Of a stretch of DNA of 64,000 nucleotides, positions 49,330 to 61,752 are shown one piece after another; within the stretch, counting starts at the first letter, position 1, and the number at the start of each line of letters is the position of its first letter. The position numbers were made by a program, and so were the translations under genes. The DNA comes from Daphnia pulex (taxonomy: Eukaryota > Arthropoda > Branchiopoda > Diplostraca > Daphniidae), in NCBI RefSeq assembly GCF_021134715.1, contig NC_060022.1, forward strand, positions 873,001 through 937,000, given 5' to 3'. The notes under the pieces were generated by a model, which saw nothing but the letters and a program-made list of their open reading frames with translations, was not told the DNA's origin and ran no database searches.

Positions 49330-49355
49330 GAAAATGGCAGGGCCCTGCCATTTTC
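49330..49355. repeat. Perfect 26 bp palindrome
   Basis: The half-site gaaaatggcaggg is followed at once by its exact reverse complement, giving 13 + 13 bp with no spacer. The flanking bases no longer match. It could be a cruciform-forming sequence or a binding site for a dimeric factor. There is no gene nearby to suggest a role. Confidence 0.97.
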
Positions 49356-49664
49356 CAGTTGCCAATGCCTTGACTTGACGTTTTCCCCAAACAACCAGAT
49401 GGTGTCCGTATCGTCTAAACACGGAAAGAGAGAGAGAAAAAGAGAGAGAAACGGGCTGCGCTGGCGCTCTTTTATGTGTCCGTGACACACAGAAGTGAAC
49501 AGTTTGCGTGTTACGATCGAGTCAGCACAAGAAAAAAGACGGACAGTGAGAGCAGCTAGACGAGAGCACAGAGAAAGAGGGGGGAGAAGTGACGTTTCGT
49601 CCCGGGAGAATGGCAGAAAGAAGAGAGATCGCTTCGGTCGTTTGACTTGGCTGTTGGCTGTATT

Positions 49665-49693
49665 ACACTACACACGAGTTCCGTGTGTAGTGT
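49665..49693. repeat. Perfect 12 bp stem hairpin
   Basis: The arms acactacacacg (49665-49676) and cgtgtgtagtgt (49682-49693) are exact reverse complements separated by five bases. It lies about 310 bp from the perfect 26 bp palindrome. As DNA it is a cruciform candidate, and as RNA it would form a stable stem-loop. A terminator role is not expected in this genome. Confidence 0.9.
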
Positions 49694-50058
49694 GTTTTCT
49701 CCACGGGCCTAGTCGCAACAACACGGCAGAGCGCACACCATTCATCTGCATCAGCTGGTCGTGTGCGACAGATGACAACCTCGCACCCGAAAAGCTCAGG
49801 GCCGAAATGTTTGGGTGCGGGCGCGTACGTGTGTCAAAACCTCCCGTTTTAATCGAATTACATTTACCGCGACACCAGTCGTCGAAATGGGGGGGGGGAA
49901 ACGAAATCCATTACAAGGGAAATATTACATCTGTAGCCACAAGAGAGACGCGTGCTCATTTCACACAATCGATGATTGTTTACCCACAGACCAAAAGTTG
50001 TCAGGTACAAGACAAAACAAGCCTGATTCGCTGTTGTTCTACAAAATTTGAGTTGTTT

Positions 50059-50999
50059 AATGAACCCTGACTGAGAAAAACCAAAACGACAAGAGAAAAC
50101 AGTCGCAGTCAACCGCCGCCTAGCTCTGGACTATTCGTTCTCCCTACTATTTCACGATTTATAATCAACATCAGCAAATAGTCAAAAAGAAAGAATAAGA
50201 GATACAGTTTTTCCTACCTTAAAACCTGGGAATTACAGCCAGGCATCCACGAATGCTCCATCCATCCGCAGAAAAGTTGAATCCACCAGGCAGGATAGGA
50301 AGAAAGGGATGAAGAGATCCATAATTCGGACCGACGTTGATTGTTTCTCCAATAAGAGGGATGCTGTTTATCGAAAATAACAATTTAAAAGGGGTTACGA
50401 ACAAATCAAGACAGAGACAACAAGTCTAAGGAAAAGTTGAAAATGAGACAGTGCAGGACTAAATCCTAATTGTTCATAAACAGGAGAATGTAAGGTTTAC
50501 AAGTAAGACACTGCAATCATGTAATTCATGGATCAATACAATGTCTAGCTAGTGACAAAAATAAAAGCAACGAAAATCATTGTTACCCAAGTGATGATGC
50601 TGAGATTATTGCTGATGACAGGTCCAACACCAGAACAATCAAAACTTGCATATAATCTCGTGGTTATGATGGCTGGTCAAGTTCTCAAATCTGCACAAAA
50701 GAAAACAAACGAAAATGTAGACAGTGCAAACAAACCGCCATGCATCGACAAGAGGCTTACATAATAAATGCTATAGTCATCTAACAAATTTGGAACAGTT
50801 TTTAACTCTTCTTAGTTCTCATCATCATTCAATCGGTATTCTTAGTTTGATATACGTGCAGAAAAGGGATCGTTTCGTTTTCTTTGTAATCTCAAATTTG
50901 TCTCTCTATCAAAACGTGTCACCAAAACCGAAGAAAAGTAGACGACACTTTTCTTTCATTATCCAATTACCCATCTTTAAGAAATCAAGAAATCGATAG
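50059..50999 (-). repeat. Dispersed 0.9-1.0 kb repeat, copy B
   Basis: This copy is inverted relative to copy A. It begins aatgaaccctgactgag and ends at a match to the atcgataga end. The internal blocks ccgcagaaaagttgaat, catgattgtaa-flanked AT-rich DNA, tctcgtggttatgatggctgg and gtagacgacactttt align to copies A and C. It lacks the hairpin present in A and C. The open frames inside are not conserved among copies, so they are not taken as genes. Confidence 0.8.
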
Positions 51000-53900
51000 T
51001 TCAAACTATTTTAAATAATCGAGCAGATCGAAAGAGAGAATGTAGCGCAGAGTTATATACAGTGTACTACGCATGTAATAGGCATATCCATGTCTGCCGA
51101 AATATGCTGATGGCGGATAATGAAATGGCCGACTAGTACGTGTGAAACATTTTTCGTTTGAATCTTTCAAGATCTTTTATCCCATAGGAGAAATGAAGGA
51201 AAAACCCCGAAATTCTTTTCTGCTTTTCTTCTTGCGATGGCTCATCATGAAAAGAAAAGACCCGATAAAAATGAAGCAACACAAGCGCCGAAAAGGAGAG
51301 CAAAGGAATTTCCTGGGCATCAAATAAAAAGAGCTCGGAGATGAGGTGTACAAGAAGAAGAAGAAGAACGAAACAATCCAACACTCTATAAATCGAGCAG
51401 CTCGTTATAAATATAAATATAACTAATGGGAGCGTTGTTGCGTTGAAGAGATGCGAAGAGGTGAGAGAACGAGGCCCGGCCATCTCTTTTATAGGTACAG
51501 TCGCTCTAATACGAGATACAAACATGTTGTGGGTTGTGTGTTGCGCATGAGATAGCCGCAACCGAGAGCGAAAGGCGCCATCGGCTTTGCATGTCAAAGG
51601 CGAGAAGAAGAAGAAGACGGTTGTTGCCGGTTGTTGCGGGCGGCACGTAAGAAACAAAAAAGCGAATCACAAGAAGAAGAAGAGAAAAAAGGGGTCGAAA
51701 GGGCCGAGATTGTTGCTCATCTATCTGCCGTAAATTAAAAATGCCGCAAGAGAAAAAGAAACCAAAATAAAAGCTCCAGGAGAAAAAGAAAAAAAGAAAG
51801 AAAAAAATGGTCTCACACCCGCTGACAAGTGGTTAAGTGTGAAGGGGGCCAGCCTTTGGCGGCTGGTTGGGCGGCTGTACGGCGGCAAGCGGCGGCGGCG
51901 GCGGCGGCTCATCTTATGTACCAACAAACGGACCACACCGCGCCGACCGAACCGCGCCAGTAATGAATTGCACCGGCATCATCAGAGCTGGGCGAGATTT
52001 ATGGATCAAATAAAACGTTGGCTAAAATAAAAGAAGGGAAATAAAAATAACGACAACTACAACAACAACAACAACTAGATACGGAAAACACAAAAATAAT
52101 AAAGAAGAAAGAATTTCTTCTTCTTTGAAATTCTTTCGAGTTGTTGTTGCTGCTGGTGTGTCCATCAGTCTATACCGCCGGCCGGCCTCTTCTTCATCGG
52201 AGAGCTGGATGAGATTGGGCCGTGTTTATATATAATCAGTGCATCATCGCGCGGTCCCAACCTCAATTAACGCAGCAGTCCTGCTGGCCCTGCGGGGGTA
52301 TAGAACCTCCGCCGCAATATATACCTCATCTATACGTGTGTCTAAACACACACCTTTTGGCGGCGTAAATGCAAGAGAATAAATCATCGGAGGTCGACAG
52401 GCGGCGTGACAACACCAACCACTGACGTCATCACCGCCGCTCTGATTTACTAATCGATTTTTGGGATTTTCTTTCTTTTTTAAAAAAATACCCGGAGTGT
52501 TCGGGTTTTGTGTTTTATTTCCCCCCTTTTTCTCCGCCTACTTTTCCACCCATTTCACTGGCCACCGGCTCTCTCTCTCTCACTCACTCATCAGATTGCC
52601 CTCCCTCTATTTACGGCCCATTGATGGCTCATTGCCTTTTCTTACATCAATCCATCCATCGACACAAAGTCGTCCACAAGGTAGAAAATAATGGTTACAA
52701 AGCCACCACCGAAAAACAATAGGTTTAGAGTACATCCAGTCGAAAATGGTGGGTATACCAGCACTTGTACGCAAGTCTTACATCTACTAATATGATGCCA
52801 GTAGTTTGATAGTTTAGATGAGTTGGAGTTTTTCTTGTTTTCTCTCTCTAAATAGCTGGCGGTGTGTGTGTGTGTGTGAGCGCGCACAACACACGTACCT
52901 ACTAATTTGAACAAGCCGCTAACCCGTCATTTGATGAACCGCGCGCCACGGTGCCAAACGGACAAGTGTAAAACGGGTTTCCAATCTTTTTTCTATCCTT
53001 TTCTCTTTTTCAGAGATATTACTGATGATGTTAAGACGCGAGTGAAAGAGGCGGAGACGGAGGAGGTGGTAGACACACACACACACAAGTACTTGGACGA
53101 TAATACACCTTCTGTGATGAGTTGTGCTCGTGTAATTGGCTTTGTTCTTTTGCCAGTTGCATCGGGGCGATTGCGTCACGTTTTCTCCCTTCAATCTTTC
53201 AAGAGATAGTGTACGACAACAAGTTTGAACGAGTGTTGGCTAACACAACACATTTGGGGGGAAAAGAATAGAAAAGAAATCAAAAAAGAACCTGACCATC
53301 CTTATGTTCATTTCAAACAGAAAACAAAACAACAAGCCGGACGGAATATTGCGGCAACAGCAGCCAGTGTGATGGAATGTAACAGGTAGATAAAATTTTA
53401 AAACGCAGATAGCCTTCGGGTGTATAAGACAAGAAGAAGAACCCCCCCTTAAAAAGTAAAAAAGGAATAGATAGGAAGGAAGAAGTGTAGATCGGCAAGT
53501 CTAAGAACATGACGAAAATTACAGGACTGGGCGTCATCACTTCACCACACCTCAACTGGCGCAACTTATCGTCGACAGGCCGTTTTTTCCCGTTTTTTTT
53601 TTCCTTTTTAGACCCTGCCATGTATATATAAAGGCAGGGCCGGGTGATTGTGCCGTACTAAATTTATATACTCCAAGGGGGGAAGCGATTGTAGTAGATG
53701 GAAAGGTGATGTGCTCCGGGGGATTTCAATTTGTCTGTTCACCTGCTAATGACAAGGTAACACACACAGTACACACGGCAGGCAGTCAGTTTGTACGGGT
53801 GGTGGTGGTGGATTAGTTGTTGCCGGTTTGCCGGTTTTCTGGTTTGTGGCCGAGATCCACGCCCACTGTTTCATTTTCATTATTCCTCTGCCCCTTTTTT

Positions 53901-56900
53901 TCTTCTTCTTCTTGATTCTTCTTGATTCTTTTTTCCCGCGTTGCCCACCTTTTCCTCAATCCTTCCGATCGGGCGCACACCTATAATCACAGGGCGCTTC
54001 GCACGGGGCACATCCTTACAGCCGCGCGGCCATCCAATCAACCCCTCGCCATTGCGTCGCTGATTATCGATCGTTACGTTCGGATATAAACAACACAACC
54101 CGTTGCTGTGCCTTATTACATCTGCTGCTGCTCTCGGCCCTTCTTCTTCTTCTTCTTCTTAGACTACATATCCCGGCCGCCCCTCTTATTCCGCTCAATT
54201 TCAACCGCGTCTCATTTCCCTATTTGGTTTAAATTGATTCCTGTACCGAGCCATATAGCCAAAAGAGGCTTCAGACACATCTAACCCATTCGATTGCGGG
54301 CTTTTTCTTTTGGTTTTTCGGGGGGGTTTGGCTGCATGTCGAGGCGTTGTAGGAAAAATACGACGACTCCAATCGGCCGATGATCTAGCGGCCCGTAGCG
54401 ACGAGCTCTCGCGATCGTTCCATGACGACGACCATTTACAAACGATCGACGGAAATGAGCCACAATTTATTTATTTTGGGGTCTTTTCTCTCTCGTCCCA
54501 AAAAGAAGAAAAAAAGAAAATAGAGAAGAAACAGGGGAGAGAGAAAGAGACGAGGGAACGATGTGAACCCCAGTCAAATGAACGTCCCGTAAATCAGCGC
54601 TAGTTTAGTACCCGCAGTTGACTGCGATGATGTGACACAGCCGAGAGAAAAGAAGAAGAAGAAGAGGAAAAAAACATTGTTGGTTTTTCTTCTTCTTTTT
54701 TCTGGTCTCTGCCATCAGACGAGAAACGGGCACACGCCATCACAGCTCTCTCCGTGTGTAAAATATATCGATGCACGCCGACGGTATAGCACCCCACACC
54801 TACACACGTAGAGGTGTGTGTGTGTCTCTACCTGGCGTATACAACACCAGTCCTCGTCCTATAAGGAAGAAAAGGATGAAAAGGGGCCTGCGCTGCCAAA
54901 GCGACAAATGTTTTTCAAAAATCTATACTATATTCCGGCCGAGTGTGTGTTTCTATATCTGCCGTGCATCAGCAGTTCCAGGTATATACACAACACACAC
55001 ACACTCACCTATAGAGAGAGAGAAGGGGATACAATAATAATACAGCCAACAGTTGTTGTGTATAATATAAACAAATAGCCTTTTCCTTTTTTTTTTCTTC
55101 TTTTGGGGTTCCCTTTTCTTTCCCAACTGGGATAAATATATTGCCTTCGAGCGTGTCACATCAGCGAGTGGGCTTGACACTTCAGCAGCCATCAGGACCT
55201 TCTCCTTCTTCTCCTATTCCGATTCGTTTCTTACTATATTCTTCCCGTTTTATTCTTTTTTTTTTATCCCGTCATCCTTTTCACGGCGTGAGACCACGCG
55301 CCATCAGCATATTGGTTTCGACCGAATAGTAGAAGACGCTATCTCTATAATATGCAACACGCTGTGCTGTGCTGTGCTGGCCCTGTGTGTATGCCTGTTT
55401 TGGTGGAGGAGGGGGGGGGGGAATGGGTCATTTGATTTATTCACGTCATTCCCGGGCAACAGATTGAAGTTGAGCTATCTATCCATCATCCAGCCCAGCC
55501 AGCCAGCGCTAGAATATGTCCCTCCATCACAATAGAATGAGTACGTGTATTAACATTGACAAGGTATAACCTTTCTTTTTTCTTCTTCTCTCCTTCCCCC
55601 AAAAATCAAAAGATGAGATCGCCGGAAAATGTCATCATCGTTCCGACCTCACAAGAGATTCTTATCTGAATGACTTGAAGAGTTCGTATGAGTCGCGGTC
55701 GGGATCGCCGACGAGAGAGACGAGAAGGGATCAATAAATGTGCAAACGGAGAAGGAAAGAAAAAAAGAAAGAAAAATGTCAAGACTTTTTTGTTTCCGTT
55801 TCGTTTTGATTCTTTTCATCTTTTGTTATATTGGATGCGGTCCAACAGGTAACACTTTTTTTTTTAATTTTATTTTTCCAATATTTGGAACTTGTCTCAT
55901 TCGTCCCATTTCGTCCCTTTTGGACTTAACGGACACGATTGATACCTTTCCATGTCGACGGTTTGAATTTATATGGCCATCGCATCTATAGAGACACACA
56001 ACAGGCCAAGAGTTGAGGTGTCAAACCTGAGCCCATCCAGTCATATATAACAGTCAAAGAAGAATTTCCTTTTGGCCAGGGAACGAGCCCTCATCAGTCT
56101 GACTGTGTCTGTATACATCAGGTATACGGGTGCTGGGAATTGGGATGTAATAATTGACATTGTGCAGCAGCAGCAGCAGCAACGGTAGAGACGGTCATCC
56201 ACTGCTGTGCAACCTCCTAGCTACTTTCGTATTGACTATTCAAAAGGGTCTCGCTGTTGGTTGTCCAACAATTTTCCTTCTCTGCTTCATCTGCTTGGAT
56301 TCTTTTGACCTCTCTATCACCTGGTACCATCTCAAAAAAAAAAAAACAGCATAGCTCTTATAGTCTATCCATTGGCCCTTATATACTACGGTAGATTGTG
56401 TGTTCCTACCTTTTGACATCTTACAGTGTTAAATGTGCACAAAGGAGAACTTTATAATAAGAGGGACTCTATAAGAATCTCTCTGTTTCTTTTCTTTTTT
56501 CTCTTTTGTAGAAACTTTTTGCACTAGGAGGACAGGGAAAATAATAACAGGAGATCTTCTATTCTCCAAGTTTTGCGCATCGGAACTAAACGATCATTGG
56601 AAAATAGGAAAAAAACAAGAAACGACTTTTGGGTCGATTTTCCGCACAAAAAGTGACTCACAAAAGAGTACAAGACTTGAGAGGTTTAAAGTGTACAAGT
56701 TCCCTAATAAAGTATGATAAATGGTGAAATAAAGAATGCGTTTGTGTGTACACACACACACACACAAGGGGGGGGGGGGTGAGGTCAAAGAAGGATCTGA
56801 TGAGTGTGCGCGAAGGAGGTGCCAAAAATGGGAATTATATTTTTCCCTTTTCACTTGACAGCCTCCCGCCGCGCTCGAAAAGCTCCATCTTCTCGTGTGC

Positions 56901-59900
56901 TGTGTAGATCTGCATTGTACCTGTATACACACTTGATGACCCCCCTGACACCTCGACTGGAGGTTAAACAAAGTGGATACACTATACACTACTAGTCTAC
57001 CTGTGAATATCCTCCTCAGAGAATCCCCCAAAGAAAAAACGATTAAGAAGAAAGAGACAATGAAAAAGTGGAAAAAGTCAAAAAAAAAAAAAAAAAATAA
57101 GAAAATACTTTGGAGGTGTGCCATATGTTGACGTTATAAGAGATGACATCCCGCAGTTTGAACCAGCCCCAGCAGAACTTGATGAGTTGGCATTTAAAAT
57201 TAATTCCAATCTCAAATAGATACGCGAGGTGGTGGTGGTGGTATAGACGATTTTCTGGCTGTCATTGTCTTTTCTTTTTCTTTTCTTTGCCTGTTTTATT
57301 TTTACGGTTTTTACGACTTTGGATGGTGAGCCGAGGAACCGAATAAGAGGTCGTTGGTAGGTGGAGTCGGGATAGAAGATTGTCTCTTCACTCGGGAGGA
57401 GGAGGGGGTTATTCGACAGGCACTGGGTGTCGGCCTACCTCGTCGATCGCCAATCGACCCGTAAAACAAAACCATCAACTGCCACAGCACGGCTTTTATG
57501 TCCTGACAAATCGACAGGCAAACAAATGAAAGGACCCGTGTTTCCCCCCTTTTGTTTTGTTATCTTGGGCCAAGGTGCGTATATAGGAGCCTGCGCCATG
57601 GAAATAACTTCCGTCCAAGTATTTCCCTTCAAGTGTTCAAAAAAGAAAAAAAAGAGTGTGCGCTTTTAAATTCAAGTCAATAGCCGTGAAATTGGGAGGC
57701 TTTTCCCTTTCATTGCCAGTTGCAACTGTATGACAAACAAATCATCAAATATGATTGGAATGTGCCTATTGCAAGTGCCAAGGGTCTGCTGTGTCTCTTA
57801 ACAAGATCGTATTTTTCTAGACTATTAGAAATATGCGCTGAGCCTCTTGAACCTGTAAGCAACCGGCCGGGGCAGAATGCGAGAGAGCTCAATCAACTAG
57901 CCCATTGTGTACACAATGCCACCAGTAAAAAAAAAGCATAAATTACACAAGAAGATAAACATTGGTCGAGAGAAGGGCCCACAGGGTTGTCACCATCACA
58001 CCACAGTCGTCGATGGCTGTGGGACGTGGTCCATACTTAATCCTTTTAGGAAGGAATAGAGCTACAAGAATCTCCCGCGTGCGCCCGCTCTCGGTCGTCC
58101 CTCACCCGTTTTGCAGCCCGAAAAAAAAAGAAAAAGAAAAACGAAATATGAAAGGCGATTGTGTCGCAGCGTGTCTCCAAAATTCCAGATGAAACATCGT
58201 AAAACTCTCCTCTCTCTCTCTCTCTCTCTCTCTCGGAGAAGAAAACATGAGTTATAGCGATAACCATATAATATGTATACCTGTTTTATCTATGCTCAAT
58301 TCTTTGATAGGCGAGAAACTATCTACGAGAGATATATTTTTTCTTCTTTCTAAGGGAATTGTATTCAGCAACTACCAAGTGTTGTACGGTGCCAGTGCAC
58401 GCCACACAATGTACTACTATGAGTAGATAGAAAGGTGCTGGGGAGAAAGAAAAAAGCCAAAAAAGCGTATTCTAGTGCAAATGGACTGTGAAAGTGGAGC
58501 TCAAGGAAGCGTATAATTTGTTTCCTTCTTTCTCAAGGAGAAAAAAAGGAATTTTTTCGAAGGACAAGAGTTATTGATAGGTCTTCCATTCAAGGCAATA
58601 TCTAAGCTCCTTCTCTCTCCTAGCTTGTAAAAATAGACACACAGGCAGACACAGCATCATAGGAGGGAATCATGCAGAGGCTCAAGGAGCTGCTGCTGCT
58701 GCCGGGAGATTGTGGGGGGGGGTGCAAGGTGTCCAAGCCTCTAGGTGACAATAGTCTTGATTATGTAGGTATATAGAAAAAGAAGGAGAAGATCACCCCC
58801 AGCAGCACTCGAAAGATACACAAGGATGGTTGGGTGCCCTCTTCAGGGTTCTTCTTCTTCATGACTATTTTTTTTTTATTTTACCACATTCAGCAGATCT
58901 TCTACCTCTTTTTCCGAACCCTTCACATCCGTCAGTGTCAGCCACGGTGGCCCACCCACAGCACGTCCCCAGGTCCCCTTCCCATTCAAGTAGTTCGGGG
59001 TGGCCCAACGTTGAAAGAAAAAATAAGAAAACGAGCACGACAAGAAGAAGAAGAAAAAATATACATCACAAGTTTGTCTATTTATACATATTGACATGCC
59101 AAGTCGTGTGGGACGGTGGGGGGAAACTGCAATACGAAGAAAAGGGGGGATCCCCTATTGAGCTATGGAGATATGGAGTCGTTAAAGGGCTACACTAAGA
59201 CTACGCTATTTGAATGCCCATAGTAGAGCACTCTTCAGGAGCGATTCTCTTCGACTTCTATTCAGCTGCTGAAGTAGTGGGCGCCCCCCCATCACCTTTT
59301 TCTTCTGTATATTTTTCTCCTGTATGTGTACAATATGTTTGTGTATTCCCCCCTTATTTTTTGGTGGGGGAGAGAAAAAAATACCTTTTCTTATTCCCTA
59401 CGTATGTGTGAGAAAAAAAATATAGGGGGGGGATAGACTCTCCTCATCGATGTAGTGTCACACTTTGACCTCCCTCAGTAGTCGTTCTTCTTTTTCTTCT
59501 TTTGCATATATACGTACATTTATTTTATTGACTCCATGACCCTCCTCCCCCCCCCCCCCCACTACCCCTGACTGACTGACTGAGCTCATCGGGGTTCCCG
59601 AATCAAAAGGCAAAGGATAATATTTATAGGGTCTCCGCCATTGTCAAGCCCTACACACACTATATGCACCGCATCAATGGGGAAATGATATATTTCCAAT
59701 TCTTTTCTACGTCGTTTTCTCCCTTTTAACCGACTGGAAATTCTTCGAAATCGTCGAAGAAAGTATTTCGTGAAATTACAGCCTTTAGACATTTTTATAA
59801 TTTCAGGTGTTGCACCACAAAAGATTAAAGAAAAACGCATCTTTTGATCGGCTAATGGTCGTCAAAAGGTGGAGGGAGAAAAATACAATTTTCAAAAAAT

Positions 59901-60869
59901 AAAAGATAACAAAAAAGAAGGTGTTGGGCGACGTAGGGGGTGTGGTCAGAGGGGCGGTTGCGTCGGTGTGTTTATGTCATCACGCTGAACACCCAACCCA
60001 ATCAAAAGAGAGAGAAAACGGACAGCGCGGAGAGATGTGGAGAGAGGAGGGGGGGATTGAATGTTACGTGACGTGTGTATATCCTTGATGGTTGCCCATG
60101 CTCCATCATAATGGGCCAACACGATATAGACCTCCCACCCCCCACCCCCCCCACTCGTTTCTCATATCCCATGTAGTAACGTACGCGTCGCTTTACGCCC
60201 TGTCAACTTCCTAATCGATGGACTTGTCCATATGGACATTGGAAATTGAATCACCTTCGTGACTCGTGCCCACTTTAGACACACCACCAGCCATTGCCGC
60301 TTGAACCATTACGTCGATATGATCGAGTGGAATGACATTGGCGTAAAAAAAAAGAAGCAAAATGATAGGGGAAAAAAAAACGGAAATCCATTATCCTTTA
60401 TTACTTATACACACAGATCAAAATGTCTAACTGTATATATGTGGATAAATTTATAAGTACATTAGCCTTGAGTCTAGAGTACCGCGTCATATGTTACTAT
60501 ATCGGGTGTGTGCGCTCTTTTATGTTATTTCGAATAAGTCCTACTGACGTGTTTCCATTAGAAAATTGATTTGTCGAGAATCCAACACTTTACAAGTCGA
60601 GTTGTTACATTCCTTCTAAATTTTTGTACGTTAATATTGTGAAATTGTTTCGTTTATTGAAAAAAAAAATAAACGAATTGATACGAAATCTTTTGAAATT
60701 TAACGAGGAGGTGCCGGTGTGGTGGCAGGTCCCTCTTGATCATAAAATTTCTAGTTACACTTTGCTTGAAGTGTTTCAAGTTCAAATTTGATCGTTTAAC
60801 CACTGACACTATTGTGTGGTACAAAAAACAGTCCTGATCGTCAGTCGTTCGACAAATGACTTATTTCAA
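51000..60869. other. Microsatellite-rich gene desert, part 3
   Basis: About 9.9 kb with no recognisable gene. Noted content: GAA/CTT repeats (51354-51370, 54143-54160, 58860-59055 region), a CGG run (51890-51907), GT repeat (52863-52879), G runs (55411-55421, 56768-56779), a CT repeat (58206-58235) and a 14-base C run (59547-59560). A frame at 54310-54490 has some protein-like residues (SADDLAARSDELSRSF) but no motif or splice support. Confidence 0.45.
58206..58235 (+). repeat. (CT)n microsatellite
   Basis: About 15 CT dinucleotide units. Polypyrimidine/polypurine tracts of this kind are very common in the window and can adopt triplex structures. Confidence 0.95.
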
Positions 60870-61752
60870 AATGAACCCTAACTGAGAAAAAACAAAAACG
60901 GCAAGAGAAAAAAGTTCCAGTCCAAAGCCTAGCTCTGAAATAATCACACTCCGTACTATCTACCGATTCATAATTATCGCCATCAAAAAGTCAAAAAGGA
61001 GATCTTTCCTACCTTAAGCCTGGGAAATACGGCCAGACATCCATCCCCAAGTGCTTCATCCGCAGAAAAGTTGAATGACGGAAAAAGGACGTCCTCGTGA
61101 ATACACCCACACTCTCATGGGCATACACGAGGACAGAGTTTCTCCAATCAAACTGGATGTGTGTATCTAAATGAAAAATGGAAAATAGGTTACGAATATT
61201 GACAGAAACAACAAGCCAGAAAAAAGTTGAAAACGGGACAGTGGCTAAATCCTAATTGATAATAAAAAGAAAAATTAAAGGTTTCCATTTAATACACTAC
61301 ATCTATGCAAGTCTTGCATCATTAAAATAATTTCTAGCAGGTCACAGGAATTAAAGTAACGAAAAATAATTACCCATGTGATGCTGACATTGTTGCTGAT
61401 GACAGTTCAATCCCAGCACAAGAAAAAGTTGCATAACTTGTGGTTATAATGGCAGGCTCGGGGCTCAAAATCTGTACAAAGCAAAACAAACAAAAATATA
61501 GTCAGTGCAAACATTCTGCCATGCTTCGACCGAGGGCTTACATGATAAATGGTGGTCATGAACTAAAACATTCCACAAATTTAAAACAAGGTTAACTCTT
61601 TCATTTAAGCTTCATATTCATTCTATAAGTATCCTTAGTTTTATTTACCAGCTGAACAGCATGGAGAAACTTTGTCGCATTTTCGAAACTGACGAAAAAG
61701 CAGACGACACTATTCTTCTAGATTAATAAATATGCCAAGATATCGATAGAAA
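60870..61752 (-). repeat. Dispersed 0.9-1.0 kb repeat, copy C
   Basis: This copy has the same orientation as copy B. It starts aatgaaccctaactgag, contains tcctaccttaagcctggg, the block tccgcagaaaagttgaat and the hairpin at 61091-61134, and ends agcagacgacact followed by atatcgatagaaat. Its last 70 bp agree with copy A in several blocks, which helps define the element's end. No conserved reading frame is present. Confidence 0.8.
61091..61134. repeat. 44-nt hairpin within repeat copy C
   Basis: The arms gtcctcgtg and cacgaggac are perfect, with partly paired inner segments acaccca and tgggca. It corresponds to the hairpin at 18544-18587 in copy A. Confidence 0.75.

Larger units (their letters stand above)
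40930..50058. other. Gene desert, part 2
   Basis: About 9 kb with no recognisable gene. Parts at 40.9-41.8 and 42.65-43.4 kb are AT-rich and non-repetitive. A GC-rich, CpG-containing patch lies at 41880-42170, followed by a TATA-like tctatataat near 42181, which could be an orphan promoter. The rest is microsatellite-rich, including CTG (45376-45415), CA (47010-47023) and GT (47599-47611) repeats. Long open frames at 47574-48095 and 49495-50070 lack recognisable domains. Confidence 0.4.

Noticed and set aside
49495..50070. 191-codon + strand open frame
   Set aside because: It starts with GTG rather than ATG, has biased Arg-rich composition, runs to the edge of dispersed repeat copy B, and shows no recognisable domain.
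50552..50764. 70-codon frame inside repeat copy B as a transposon protein
   Set aside because: The frame is not conserved in copies A and C and shows no transposase, integrase or reverse transcriptase motif.
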